Assembly (NCBI GenBank): GCA_025463905.1
Contig: JAODBJ010000289.1
Location: 1-43,968, forward strand
Origin: Actinomycetes bacterium
GTDB lineage: Bacteria; Actinomycetota; Acidimicrobiia; IMCC26256; PALSA-610
Direction of reading: 5' to 3'
Length of the DNA stretch: 43,968 bases
Of the stretch, positions 1 through 7,674 are shown piece by piece. A program made the translations under genes and the position numbers. A model generated the notes under the pieces. That model did no database searches and was not told where the DNA came from. It was given only the letters and a program-made list of their open reading frames with translations. How positions within the stretch are numbered: position 1 is the stretch's first letter; every line of letters begins with the position of its first letter.

Positions 1-2
1 TT

Positions 3-704
3 CGCACCGTCGCAGCTGCAACACCTGAAGCGGCGATTGCTCACTTCCTCGACGCGCGTGTGCGCGGCAATCTCGATGATGCGTGGCGCGTCGTGAGTGA
101 TCGCGACCGGCGCCAATTCCCGGCCGCAGTCGACTTCGTAGATGCGAACGGTGAGTTGCCGCGCGTCGTGAAATACCGCCTTGGCGCGCCCAGCATTTCG
201 GGCGGCCGCGCGCACGTGCCCGGCACGGTCTCCTTCGTTGCGTCGCTCGACCAGGTCGGCGGCGATGTGCCGGCGCGCGCAACCGCAGCGTGGACGGCGG
301 TGCGTGAGCGAGGCACCTGGCACGTGCTCCTCGCCGAGAGCGAAATCCACCCTCAGTTCCCATCCGCCGCCGGCGCGCGACCAGCCGCGCTCGCATGGGC
401 TTCGGCCCGGCAACGTTGCACGACCGGCCCGCAGTGGCAGGGCCCGCTGCTCGGCAGTGACGCCGAAACCAGAGCCGCACGCCTGTGCCACACGCCCGGC
501 GCTGTACAGGTCGGCGCGCCGCGGGAACTCGACCCCAACGACGGCAGTGACTCCTTCCTCGCTGCGTTCGGCGGCGACGTCTTCACCTGGGCGCGCGTCG
601 TGCCCCTCACGTCGCCTGTCTCCGTCGACATCGTTCTCGCCCCGATTGGTGACCAATGGTCGGTCATCGGGGCGATGCAAGCGTCCCCGGCGAGCTCAGG
701 ATGA
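3..704 (+). CDS. Hypothetical protein, 5' end outside window
   Basis: The reading frame is open from the window edge to a TGA at 702-704, so the N-terminus lies upstream and the GTG at 60 is only an internal valine. The first ~110 visible residues (AAIAHFLDARVRGNLDDAWRV, then alternating strands ending in WHVLLAESE) look like an NTF2-like or lumazine-binding-type fold as found in secreted actinobacterial proteins. The rest is unrecognised. No catalytic motif is visible. It lies 92 bases upstream of the DUF4331 gene, separated by a hairpin at 721-758, so it is probably a separate transcription unit. The fold assignment is inferred from pattern only. Confidence 0.6.
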   Translation, partial: RTVAAATPEAAIAHFLDARVRGNLDDAWRVVSDRDRRQFPAAVDFVDANGELPRVVKYRLGAPSISGGRAHVPGTVSFVASLDQVGGDVPARATAAWTAVRERGTWHVLLAESEIHPQFPSAAGARPAALAWASARQRCTTGPQWQGPLLGSDAETRAARLCHTPGAVQVGAPRELDPNDGSDSFLAAFGGDVFTWARVVPLTSPVSVDIVLAPIGDQWSVIGAMQASPASSG

Positions 705-720
705 GCCGGCGGGACGCGCA

Positions 721-758
721 GGGAACCGCGGTCGTAGCGCCGGCGGCCGCGGGTTCCC
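721..758 (+). terminator. Hairpin between first gene and DUF4331 gene
   Basis: GGGAAC (721-726) pairs with GTTCCC (753-758), and CGCGG (727-731) with CCGCG (747-751), giving an 11-bp stem with one bulged G. It starts 16 bases after the upstream stop codon and has no T-run, as is common for actinobacterial terminators. It could instead be a leader structure of the next gene. Confidence 0.4.
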
Positions 759-796
759 CGGCGCAACACCTCCGGCAGCGAACTCAGGAGAAGCAC

Positions 797-2179
797 ATGC
801 CTATACGGAAACGCTGGCGCGCGTTCGGCGTCGCCGGTGTCGTGGCGGCCGTCTCAATGGCGGGCATCGTCACGGCCGGCGCGTCGAGCCACCGGGAAGC
901 CCCGCGCATCGCACAAGATCCCGTTGCCGACAACACCGACACGTACGCGTTCGTCGCGCCCGACGCGCCGAACTCGGTGACGATCGTCGGTAACTGGATC
1001 CCACTCGAAGCGCCCTACGGAGGACCGAACTTCTTCCGCTTCGGCGAAGATGTCCTCTACCAGTTCAACATCGACAACAACGGCGACGCCAAGCCCGAAA
1101 TCAAATACCAGTTCCGTTTCCACAACTCGGTACGGAACGGGAAGACATTCCTCTACAACACGGGCCCGGTTACGTCGCTCGGCGACCCCGACCTCAATGT
1201 TCGTCAGTCGTACACCGTGACCGAAACGCGTTACGGCCACGTGACGACCTTGGCGAGCAATGTTCCGGTCGCACCCGCGAACATCGGTCCTCGTTCGACG
1301 CCGAACTACGCGGCACTCGCCAACCTGGCGATCAGAGCGTTGCCCGGTGGCATCAAGGTGTTCGCCGGTCCTCGCGACGACCCGTTCTTCGTCGACCTGG
1401 GTGCGGCATTCGACCTCGGTGGCCTGCGGCCGTTGAACCCGGCGCACGTCATTCCGTTGCCGGCGGCGGCGGGTAAGGACAACCTCGCCCAGTTCAACGT
1501 GCACAGCATCGTTATGCAGATCCCGAAGTCGCGGCTCGTCAACCACGACCCGACGATCGGTGTCTGGGCAAGCACGTACCGGCAACGCACGCGCGTACTC
1601 GACGTGAACGGGCACTCGCCCGTCGTGTCGGGACAGTGGGTGCAGGTGTCACGTCTCGGCATGCCGCTCGTGAACGAAGTCGTGATCCCGCTGGGAGCGA
1701 AGAACCTGTTCAACGCGGCGCCGCCGCACCAGGACGCCCAGTTCGGTTCCTACGTGCTCAACCCCGAGTTCGCGGGCCTGATCCCGAAGTTGTATCCGGG
1801 TGTCAGTGTTCCACCGAACCCGCGCACGGATCTCGCGACGATCTTCCTCACGGGTATCCCTGGCCTCAACAAGCAAAAGAACGTCCAACCGTCGGAGATG
1901 ATCCGGCTCAACACGGCGATCGCGCCCACACCGTGGGCGTCGCAGAACCGATTGGGCTTGCTCGGCGGCCAAATGGATGGGTTCCCCAACGGGCGCAGGC
2001 TCGGTGACGACGTGCTCGACATCGAACTGCGGGCGCTCGCGGGTGGCACACCCTTCACCCCGGCGTTCAACCACTTCCCGAACAACGGGCTAACCGACGG
2101 CGTCGACCACAACGACGTCCCGTTCCTCCAGCAGTTCCCCTACGTCGCAACGCCGGTTTCCGGCTACGACGCCAACTAA
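797..2179 (+). CDS. Secreted DUF4331 family protein
   Basis: 460 residues. The start ATG at 797 follows CAGGAGAAG, a good ribosome binding site; upstream in-frame starts lie inside the preceding gene. An N-terminal signal peptide (RKRWR, then a hydrophobic stretch to about residue 30) is followed by ASSHREAPRIAQDP and DNTDTYAFVAP, the hallmark N-terminus of DUF4331 proteins. A FNIDNNGDAKPEI segment resembles an acidic calcium-type loop. The family has no established biochemical function and is often found as a secreted protein. The gene is 10 bases upstream of a TPR gene and in one operon with a NicO metal permease, which suggests a role in extracytoplasmic metal handling (inference). Confidence 0.85.
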   Translation: MPIRKRWRAFGVAGVVAAVSMAGIVTAGASSHREAPRIAQDPVADNTDTYAFVAPDAPNSVTIVGNWIPLEAPYGGPNFFRFGEDVLYQFNIDNNGDAKPEIKYQFRFHNSVRNGKTFLYNTGPVTSLGDPDLNVRQSYTVTETRYGHVTTLASNVPVAPANIGPRSTPNYAALANLAIRALPGGIKVFAGPRDDPFFVDLGAAFDLGGLRPLNPAHVIPLPAAAGKDNLAQFNVHSIVMQIPKSRLVNHDPTIGVWASTYRQRTRVLDVNGHSPVVSGQWVQVSRLGMPLVNEVVIPLGAKNLFNAAPPHQDAQFGSYVLNPEFAGLIPKLYPGVSVPPNPRTDLATIFLTGIPGLNKQKNVQPSEMIRLNTAIAPTPWASQNRLGLLGGQMDGFPNGRRLGDDVLDIELRALAGGTPFTPAFNHFPNNGLTDGVDHNDVPFLQQFPYVATPVSGYDAN

Positions 2180-2189
2180 AGGAGAGCCG

Positions 2190-3599
2190 GTGACGACGAC
2201 GGGCCACTCCGTCATCGCGGTCGCGGGCGAGACGCGTGAGCGTCCTCGCCCGCGGCCGGCACCGGCCGTCCTCGCCGGTGTCGTCGCGCTCGCGCTCGGG
2301 CTCGGCATCGGGCGCTTCGCGACGTACCACCCGACGGCGCGCGCGACCACCTCCGTCGCCGCGCCGGCCTCCTCGCCCGCGGTCCCCGCAGGGCAAGACC
2401 TTCTGACGACAGTTGCGACGCTCGAAGCGGCGGTCGCGCGCGACCCGCAGAACCTCACGGCGTGGCAGTCCCTCGGTTCCGCATACATCCGCCGCGCCGC
2501 TCAGGGTGACCCGTCGTTCTACGACCTCGCACAAAAGGCCTTCGCACGCGCCGACGTGATCGCGCCGAAGCAACAAGCCACGCTGATCGGCGAAGGCGCG
2601 CTGGCGCTCTCGCGGCACCAGTTCTCGCACGCCCGTTCGATGGCCCTACGGGTGCTGACAGCCCAGTCGACCAATCCCGACGCCCTTGTGGTGAAGACCG
2701 ATGCCGATGTCGAGCTCGGGAATTACGACGCCGCTGCCGCCGACCTCCAAACGCTCCTCACGCATCGCCCCGCGCTCGCGGTGTACGCCCGCGTGTCGTA
2801 CCTGCGCGAGCTGCACGGCGACATCCCCGGCGCGATCGAAGCGATGCACATGGCCCGGGTGGCCGGCGCCGGTGCGGCCATCGACACGGCCGATGTCACC
2901 AACTTCCTCGGCGACCTCGAGTTCGCGCAAGGCCGGCCGGGCGCCGCGCTCGCGCAATACGACCGCGCCCTTGCGATTGCGCCGCAGCACGCACTGGCCG
3001 CGATCGGGCGTGGCCGCGCCTTGTTCGCGCTCGGTCATACCGACCAGGCCGTGCAGGCGTTGCAGCACCTGATCAACCGCGTCCCGATGCCCCAGGCCGC
3101 CGAATTGCTGGGCGACATCGAAACCACGCGTGGTCATGCGAGCGCCGCACACGACGCCTACGGCCTCGTACGGGCGACGACCCAGCTGCAACGCGCGTCG
3201 GGCGTCGTCGTAGACCTGGAACTCGCGCGGTTCGAAGCCGACCATGCAACCGATGAGGCCGGCGCGCAGCGGGCATTGCAGCTCGCGCAGTCGGCCTACA
3301 CGGAACGTCCCGGCAACCTCTACGCCGCCGACGCCCTCGAGTGGGCACGCTTCCGCGCCGGCGACATCCACGGCGCGAGCGGACTTGTGAACCGCGCCCT
3401 GCGGCTCGGGACGCGCGACGCGATTCTCCACTTCCATGCCGCCTCGGTGTTGCACGCCTCGGGTGACGACACCCGGGCGCGCGCCGAGTTGATCGCTGCG
3501 TTCCGCCAGAACCCGTGGTTCACGATTTCGCTGCGGTCCGAGGCGACGAACCTTGCCCGCGCCCTCACGGTAAAGGTCCCGGCGCAATGGGCGCGCTGA
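2190..3599 (+). CDS. Membrane-anchored tetratricopeptide repeat protein
   Basis: 469 residues, GTG start at 2190 preceded by AAAGGAGAG. A short cytoplasmic N-terminus is followed by one hydrophobic segment (about residues 28-45), a low-complexity linker, and then TPR-like helical repeats to the end, for example DPQNLTAWQSLGSAYIRRA, RPGAALAQYDRALAIAPQH and NPDALVVKTDADVELGNYD. The TPR part probably lies outside the membrane and serves as a protein-binding scaffold. It sits between the DUF4331 gene (10-base gap) and the NicO permease gene (13-base overlap), so all three are probably co-translated. No enzymatic motif is seen. The partner is unknown; DUF4331 or the permease is the obvious candidate. 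Confidence 0.8.
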   Translation: MTTTGHSVIAVAGETRERPRPRPAPAVLAGVVALALGLGIGRFATYHPTARATTSVAAPASSPAVPAGQDLLTTVATLEAAVARDPQNLTAWQSLGSAYIRRAAQGDPSFYDLAQKAFARADVIAPKQQATLIGEGALALSRHQFSHARSMALRVLTAQSTNPDALVVKTDADVELGNYDAAAADLQTLLTHRPALAVYARVSYLRELHGDIPGAIEAMHMARVAGAGAAIDTADVTNFLGDLEFAQGRPGAALAQYDRALAIAPQHALAAIGRGRALFALGHTDQAVQALQHLINRVPMPQAAELLGDIETTRGHASAAHDAYGLVRATTQLQRASGVVVDLELARFEADHATDEAGAQRALQLAQSAYTERPGNLYAADALEWARFRAGDIHGASGLVNRALRLGTRDAILHFHAASVLHASGDDTRARAELIAAFRQNPWFTISLRSEATNLARALTVKVPAQWAR

Positions 3600-5137
3600 A
3601 GCGGCTGGGCGGCGCGGCGCTCTGCGGCGGTGCGCTCGTGATCGCAACCGCCACCGGTGCGAGCGCGCACCCTCTCGGCAACTTCTCGATCAACCGCTAC
3701 GCGGGGATCATCGTGGGGAACGGGACGGTTCGCGTCGACTACGTGATCGACTACGCGGAACTCCCGACGTATCAGGCCCGCCGTCGCTACGACCGCAATG
3801 GCGACGGCAACGCGGACCCGCCTGAGCGCGCAACGTTCGCTCGCACCACGTGCGCGGGCCTGCTCGCTCGTATCGATCTGTCGGTCGACGGCACTTCCCT
3901 CGTTCCCGCCGTTGCGGGCAGCCGTGCGACCCTGCATCCAGGGCAGGCCGGCCTGCAGACGCTCCGGCTCGAATGCGAGATGACCGCGAAGACCAAGGCG
4001 ATCACGGGATCGGACCGGCTGCATTTCGCCGACGCCAACTACCGCGACCACATCGGCTGGCGGGAGATCACCGTCGTCGGCGATCGCACCACGATCACGA
4101 CGCCCGGCGTGCGTCGCACCTCGATCACCAGCCGGCTGTCCCACTACCCAAAGGGCCGGCTCGCCTCGCCGCTGGCCGAACGATCGATCGACGTCGCCTT
4201 CCGCCCCGGTGGCGCGGCTGCGCCATCAGCGTGCGTCGATAGGGGACATTATTTGTCCCCTATCGACGCATGCCCTTCGTCGGGTCCGCTCGTGACGCAG
4301 TATGGGCATCTCACGTCGCTCTTGTCGTCGTCGGTCGGCGCGCGTCGCCTCACCCTCGGTCTCGCGCTCGTCGCCCTGGCGGCGGCAATCGCCTTGGGCG
4401 CGCTGCATGCAATCGCGCCCGGCCACGGCAAGACGGTGATGGCGGCGTATCTCGTCGGCGAGCGCGGGTCGCTGCGCCACGCGCTGGTGCTCGGCACCAC
4501 AGTCGCTGCCACGCACACCGCAGGCGTGCTCGCGCTCGGCGGCGTGCTCGCGGCGACGCAGGCGTTCGCGCCTGAACGTCTCTACCCATACTTCGGCATC
4601 GCGAGCGGGCTGTGCTTCGCCGCACTCGGCGCCACGCTGCTGTGGCGCGCGCTCACGCGCCGCCGTTCGCTGCACGCGCGTCACCACGTGCACGCCCATA
4701 CCGGCCACGATCACGATCATGCGCACGGCCACGATCATGCGCACGGCCACAGTCACGGCCACGGCCACGAACCCGGCCATGATCACGACCACGGAGACAC
4801 GGACGTCGGCAGTGCGTTGATGTCGCGACGGCAACTGCTCGCGCTTGGTTTCGCGGGCGGGATGGTGCCCACGCCGAGCGCGGTGATCGTGCTGCTCGGC
4901 GCAACCGCGATCGGTCGCGCGTGGTTCGGCGTGACCCTGGTGATCGCCTATGGCATCGGGCTCGCGGCAACGCTGCTCGCCGCGGGCGTGCTGCTGTCGA
5001 TCGCGCGCCGCCGTTTCGAGTTGCACGCCACGAATGAACGGGCCTTGCGGTTGGCGGCATTGTTGCCGATCGGTACCGCGGTGTTCGTTACCGGCGGCGG
5101 TCTATTGCTCGTCTTGCGCGCCGCGATCAAGGTCTGA
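3587..5137 (+). CDS. NicO/RcnA-type nickel/cobalt permease with periplasmic domain and His-rich loop
   Basis: 516 residues; ATG at 3587 overlaps the TPR gene by 13 bases. It has a signal peptide (to GASAHPLGN, about residue 27), then an extracytoplasmic domain with an EF-hand-like loop (DRNGDGNADPPE, residues 69-80). A linker follows, then a membrane domain beginning near residue 245 that carries the HAIAPGHGKT motif of NicO/RcnA transporters. A cytosolic loop (about residues 363-405) is dominated by His and Asp, the usual Ni/Co-binding loop. A second motif, GGMVPTPSAVIVLLGA, is also typical. The family moves Ni(II) or Co(II); direction (uptake or efflux) cannot be told from sequence. A 17-bp inverted repeat lies in frame in the linker. 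The gene converges on, and overlaps by 36 bases, a Fur-family regulator. Confidence 0.85.
   Translation: MGALKRLGGAALCGGALVIATATGASAHPLGNFSINRYAGIIVGNGTVRVDYVIDYAELPTYQARRRYDRNGDGNADPPERATFARTTCAGLLARIDLSVDGTSLVPAVAGSRATLHPGQAGLQTLRLECEMTAKTKAITGSDRLHFADANYRDHIGWREITVVGDRTTITTPGVRRTSITSRLSHYPKGRLASPLAERSIDVAFRPGGAAAPSACVDRGHYLSPIDACPSSGPLVTQYGHLTSLLSSSVGARRLTLGLALVALAAAIALGALHAIAPGHGKTVMAAYLVGERGSLRHALVLGTTVAATHTAGVLALGGVLAATQAFAPERLYPYFGIASGLCFAALGATLLWRALTRRRSLHARHHVHAHTGHDHDHAHGHDHAHGHSHGHGHEPGHDHDHGDTDVGSALMSRRQLLALGFAGGMVPTPSAVIVLLGATAIGRAWFGVTLVIAYGIGLAATLLAAGVLLSIARRRFELHATNERALRLAALLPIGTAVFVTGGGLLLVLRAAIKV
4232..4270. repeat. Perfect inverted repeat in frame inside the NicO gene
   Basis: TGCGTCGATAGGGGACA (4232-4248) and its exact complement (4254-4270) flank a 5-base loop TTATT. 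The stem extends by three more pairs (4229-4231 with 4271-4273), one of them G-T. The 39 bases are exactly 13 codons in phase (residues 216-228, CVDRGHYLSPIDA) and fall in the linker between the periplasmic and membrane domains. Its AT-containing core contrasts with the surroundings. It resembles a small palindromic element inserted into a coding region. Confidence 0.85.
4712..4747 (+). repeat. Tandem 18-bp repeat coding for the His-rich loop
   Basis: The 18-bp unit CACGATCATGCGCACGGC occurs twice back to back (4712-4729 and 4730-4747), followed by shorter CACGGC units. It encodes HDHAHG repeats of the metal-binding loop and could vary in copy number by slippage. Confidence 0.8.
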
Positions 5138-5572
5138 GCCGGCACAGTTCGCGCACACACCCGACAGCGCGACATGTTCCGGCCGTAGCCGGAACGCGTA
5201 CGAATCGCGCAGCACTTCGACCAGTGGATCGAAGACGGCGAGCGGAACCTCGGTGATCGCGCCACAGGATTCGCAGACCAGGTGCTGGTGGCGTCGATCG
5301 GTGAGGTGGTACACGGTCGCGCCGTGACCGAGATGTGTGTGCTCCACCACTCCGAGCTCGGTGAGCGTGTCGAGCGTTCGGTACACCGTCGACGCGTGAA
5401 TGTCGGGATTGCCCACCTGCACGCGTTCGGCCAGCAGCTGCGCGGTGACGTGGTGATCATCGGCGTCGAGCAACGCGGCAACGATCGCGCGCCTGGTTGT
5501 TGTGATGCGGCCGCCCTTCTCGCGTACTAGCGCGAGTACCCCTCGCAACCTGTCGCTCGAACCCCCCGGCAC
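5102..5572 (-). CDS. Fur-family metalloregulator
   Basis: 156 residues. An N-terminal winged helix (GRITTTRRAIVAALL, then DIHASTVYRTLDTLTELGVV with the recognition helix) is followed by the Fur dimerisation/metal domain, RHQHLVCESCG (H95, H97, C100, C103) and CANC (C140, C143). The two CxxC pairs are the structural zinc site of Fur/Zur/Nur proteins. The GTG at 5572 gives a normal-length protein. Its neighbours, a NicO permease on the convergent side and the divergent cbiMQO operon, suggest that the sensed metal is nickel or cobalt (Nur-like), with Zur as the alternative. Two palindromes with a TTCGC/GCGAA core lie in the shared upstream region. Its 3' end overlaps the NicO gene by 36 bases. 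Confidence 0.88.
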   Translation of the reverse strand: MPGGSSDRLRGVLALVREKGGRITTTRRAIVAALLDADDHHVTAQLLAERVQVGNPDIHASTVYRTLDTLTELGVVEHTHLGHGATVYHLTDRRHQHLVCESCGAITEVPLAVFDPLVEVLRDSYAFRLRPEHVALSGVCANCAGSDLDRGAQDEQ

Positions 5573-5592
5573 ATCACAAGGCTACCGCCGCT

Positions 5593-5607
5593 TTCGCGTT
5601 TCGCGAA
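5593..5607. promoter_or_regulatory. Candidate operator palindrome upstream of the Fur-family gene
   Basis: TTCGCG-TTT-CGCGAA is a perfect 6-base inverted repeat with a 3-base spacer, 21 bases upstream of the regulator start and in the divergent region shared with cbiM. The position fits autoregulation. No binding data, and the sequence is not a textbook Fur, Zur or Nur box. Confidence 0.35.
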
Positions 5608-5644
5608 TGGGTGAACATCCGGTGCATCACATCCGAGGTACCGC

Positions 5645-5655
5645 TTCGCTGCGAA
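5645..5655. promoter_or_regulatory. Second candidate operator palindrome, cbiM-proximal
   Basis: TTCGC-T-GCGAA lies 50 bases upstream of the cbiM ATG and shares the TTCGC/GCGAA core of the palindrome at 5593-5607. A TTGCAA (5660-5665), which resembles one half of the published Nur box, follows at once. Together they suggest control of cbiMQO by the divergent regulator (inference). Confidence 0.3.
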
Positions 5656-5704
5656 CAGCTTGCAACAACGGGCGCTCGCGGGAGCGGAGCACGAGGGGGG
5701 CCTG

Positions 5705-6757
5705 ATGCACATTCCCGACGGCTACCTGAGCCCGGCCACGTGTGCGACCTTCGGCGGGGCGATGGTGCCGGTGTGGGCCACCGCTGGACGCAAGGTGAAG
5801 CGGGTCGTGCGCAGTCGCTACGTGCCGCTCGTCGCCATCGGTGCCGCGTACAGCTTCCTCGTGATGATGTTCAACGTCCCGATCCCCGACGGCACCACGG
5901 CACACGCTGTAGGGGCGGTGCTCATCGCGTGCTTGCTCGGTCCGTGGGCGGCGGTCGTGGCGGTCAGTGTTGCGCTGTTCATCCAGGCGCTGTTCTTCGG
6001 CGACGGTGGGGTGCTGGCGTATGGCGCGAACGCGTTCAACATGGCGTTCGTGATGCCGTTCGTTGGATACGGCGTATACCGGCTGGCTTCGCGCCGCCTG
6101 TCGCTCACCTCTCCGCGACGCGCACTGGCCGCCGGTATGGGCGCCTACGTCGGGCTGAACGCGGCCGCGCTCTGCGCCGCGATCGAGTTCGGCGTACAAC
6201 CCGACCTGTTCCGTTCGGCCAACGGCACGCCGCTCTACGCGCCGTTCCACCTCTCTCAGACTGTGCCGACGATGTTGTTCGCGCATCTCACCGTGGCCGG
6301 CGCGGTCGAAGCAGTGTTGACGTTCGGTGTGATCGCGTACTTGCAACGCGCGAACGTGCCGATCCTGCGCATCAACCATCGTGGTGTGGCAGAAACCGAC
6401 GCCGAGCTGACGCGCGCACCGCTCGGGTGGCGTTGGGCGCTGATAGGTATCGCGACGATGGTCGTCCTCACGCCGCTCGGGTTGCTGGCGCCGGGCAGGG
6501 CCTTCGGCGAGGACCGCGCGCGCGATCTGAACGCCGGCAAGTACGGGTTGCGGGTGGTTCCGGCCGGGTTGGCGCGATACAACGGATTCTGGGAACACAC
6601 GGTGCTGCGCAGCTACGGCTTCGGTGCCGGATCGCATCCCGCGGTCGCGTACCTGCTCTCGGCCGTAGTCGGGATCGTCGCGGTCAGCGCCTTGGTGCTC
6701 GGCGTGTACGGGTTGTCCCGCACCCTCTCACGGCGCAACGCTCGCGAGCTGGCGTGA
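5705..6757 (+). CDS. cbiM: Cobalt/nickel ECF transporter substrate-binding membrane protein CbiM with C-terminal extension
   Basis: 350 residues; ATG at 5705 after CGAGGGGGGC. The N-terminus MHIPDGYLSP is diagnostic of CbiM/NikM, in which the amino terminus and His2 bind the metal. About six membrane segments follow. Beyond the CbiM core (about residue 230) there is another membrane helix, an extracytoplasmic segment (AFGEDRARDLNAGKYG to GFGAGSHPAVAYL) and a final helix. This resembles the CbiN/PDGLE-type auxiliary domain fused to CbiM, and no separate cbiN is present. The gene overlaps cbiQ by 4 bases (GTGA). It is divergent from the Fur-family gene and probably controlled by it. Cobalt versus nickel specificity cannot be decided from sequence. 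Confidence 0.9.
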   Translation: MHIPDGYLSPATCATFGGAMVPVWATAGRKVKRVVRSRYVPLVAIGAAYSFLVMMFNVPIPDGTTAHAVGAVLIACLLGPWAAVVAVSVALFIQALFFGDGGVLAYGANAFNMAFVMPFVGYGVYRLASRRLSLTSPRRALAAGMGAYVGLNAAALCAAIEFGVQPDLFRSANGTPLYAPFHLSQTVPTMLFAHLTVAGAVEAVLTFGVIAYLQRANVPILRINHRGVAETDAELTRAPLGWRWALIGIATMVVLTPLGLLAPGRAFGEDRARDLNAGKYGLRVVPAGLARYNGFWEHTVLRSYGFGAGSHPAVAYLLSAVVGIVAVSALVLGVYGLSRTLSRRNARELA

Positions 6758-7674
6758 TCACCACCGCGACGCCGGAATGGCTGTTGCAGCCGGAGGTCGC
6801 GCTGTGCCCGTGCGGCTGCATCGGCCGCCGGCGCAAGGCGAACTTCGTCGACAAGACCCTGCAGAACGCGGGCGGCCTGTTGCTGCGCACCATGTTCGCC
6901 GAAGACGCCGCGACTCGCGACGGTTTGCTCCAACGCTGCGACGCTCGCGCCAAACTCGCCGGCGGCGCAGTGCTCCTCCTGGCGGCTGCGTTGGTTCACG
7001 ACGTCCGCGTCCTCGTCGTGCTCTACCTCCTGACGCTCGCGGTCGCCGTCGCTTCGAAGCTCGGCGCGAAGTTCTTCGTGCAGCGCGTCTGGCTGTTCGT
7101 GCCGCTGTTCACCGGCATCGTGGTGCTGCCCGCGACCTTGAACGTGATCACGCCGGGCCGGATCGTCGTACCGCTCGGCACCTGGTTCGGCTACCACCTC
7201 GGGGTTACGAGCCAGGGGGCGTCGTCGGCCGCGGTGATCGTGGTGCGCGTCGCGACCTCGATCTCGCTCGTGGTGTTGCTCACGCTCACGACCCGCTTCG
7301 CCGATCTGCTGACCGGCCTCCGTGCACTGCGCGTCCCGCGCCTCTTCGTGCTCGTGTTCAGCATGGCGTACCGGTACGTGTTCGTGTTGCTCGCGACAGT
7401 CGACGACATGTACACCGCGCGCAAAGCACGCGCGGTGCTCGACACGCGGAACACGAAGCGCGGGCGACAGTTCGTGGCCGCGTCGGCGGGTGCGCTGTTC
7501 GGCCGTGCCCACGCGCTCAGCGACGAGGTGCATCATGCGATGCTGGCCCGCGGGTTTCGCGGCGAGGCTCGCAGTCTTCGCGTTGCTCGCGTCAGCGCTA
7601 ACGACGTCGTCGTCGTACTGGTCGCGGTGGTTGTGTCGATTGTTGCGCTGGGAGGCGACCGTGTCTTGCGTTGA
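6754..7674 (+). CDS. cbiQ: ECF transporter transmembrane component CbiQ
   Basis: 306 residues; GTG at 6754 overlaps the cbiM stop. An N-terminal extension of about 70 residues contains CPCGC (C18, C20, C22), IGRRRKANFVDKTL, then the CbiQ fold with DARAKLAGGAVLLLAAALVHD, several membrane helices and the coupling-helix regions ARKARAVL and MLARGFRG that contact the ATPases. The T component links CbiM to the CbiO ATPase. The Cys-rich cytosolic N-terminus could bind metal, but that is inference. A longer open frame beginning upstream of 6754 is only a shadow of cbiM. The stop overlaps the cbiO start by 14 bases. Confidence 0.9.
   Translation: MITTATPEWLLQPEVALCPCGCIGRRRKANFVDKTLQNAGGLLLRTMFAEDAATRDGLLQRCDARAKLAGGAVLLLAAALVHDVRVLVVLYLLTLAVAVASKLGAKFFVQRVWLFVPLFTGIVVLPATLNVITPGRIVVPLGTWFGYHLGVTSQGASSAAVIVVRVATSISLVVLLTLTTRFADLLTGLRALRVPRLFVLVFSMAYRYVFVLLATVDDMYTARKARAVLDTRNTKRGRQFVAASAGALFGRAHALSDEVHHAMLARGFRGEARSLRVARVSANDVVVVLVAVVVSIVALGGDRVLR

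Noticed and set aside
4681-4800. CRISPR-like repeats in the His-rich region
   Set aside because: The repeats are in frame and code for a His/Asp metal loop; no spacers and no cas genes.
5573-5704. Cobalamin riboswitch upstream of cbiM
   Set aside because: No B12-box (GCCACTG-type) or conserved core could be found; only short palindromes are present.
5611-7674. A 687-codon plus-strand frame covering cbiM and cbiQ
   Set aside because: Only the part from 6754 is coding (cbiQ); the upstream part is an Arg-rich frame of the cbiM gene.
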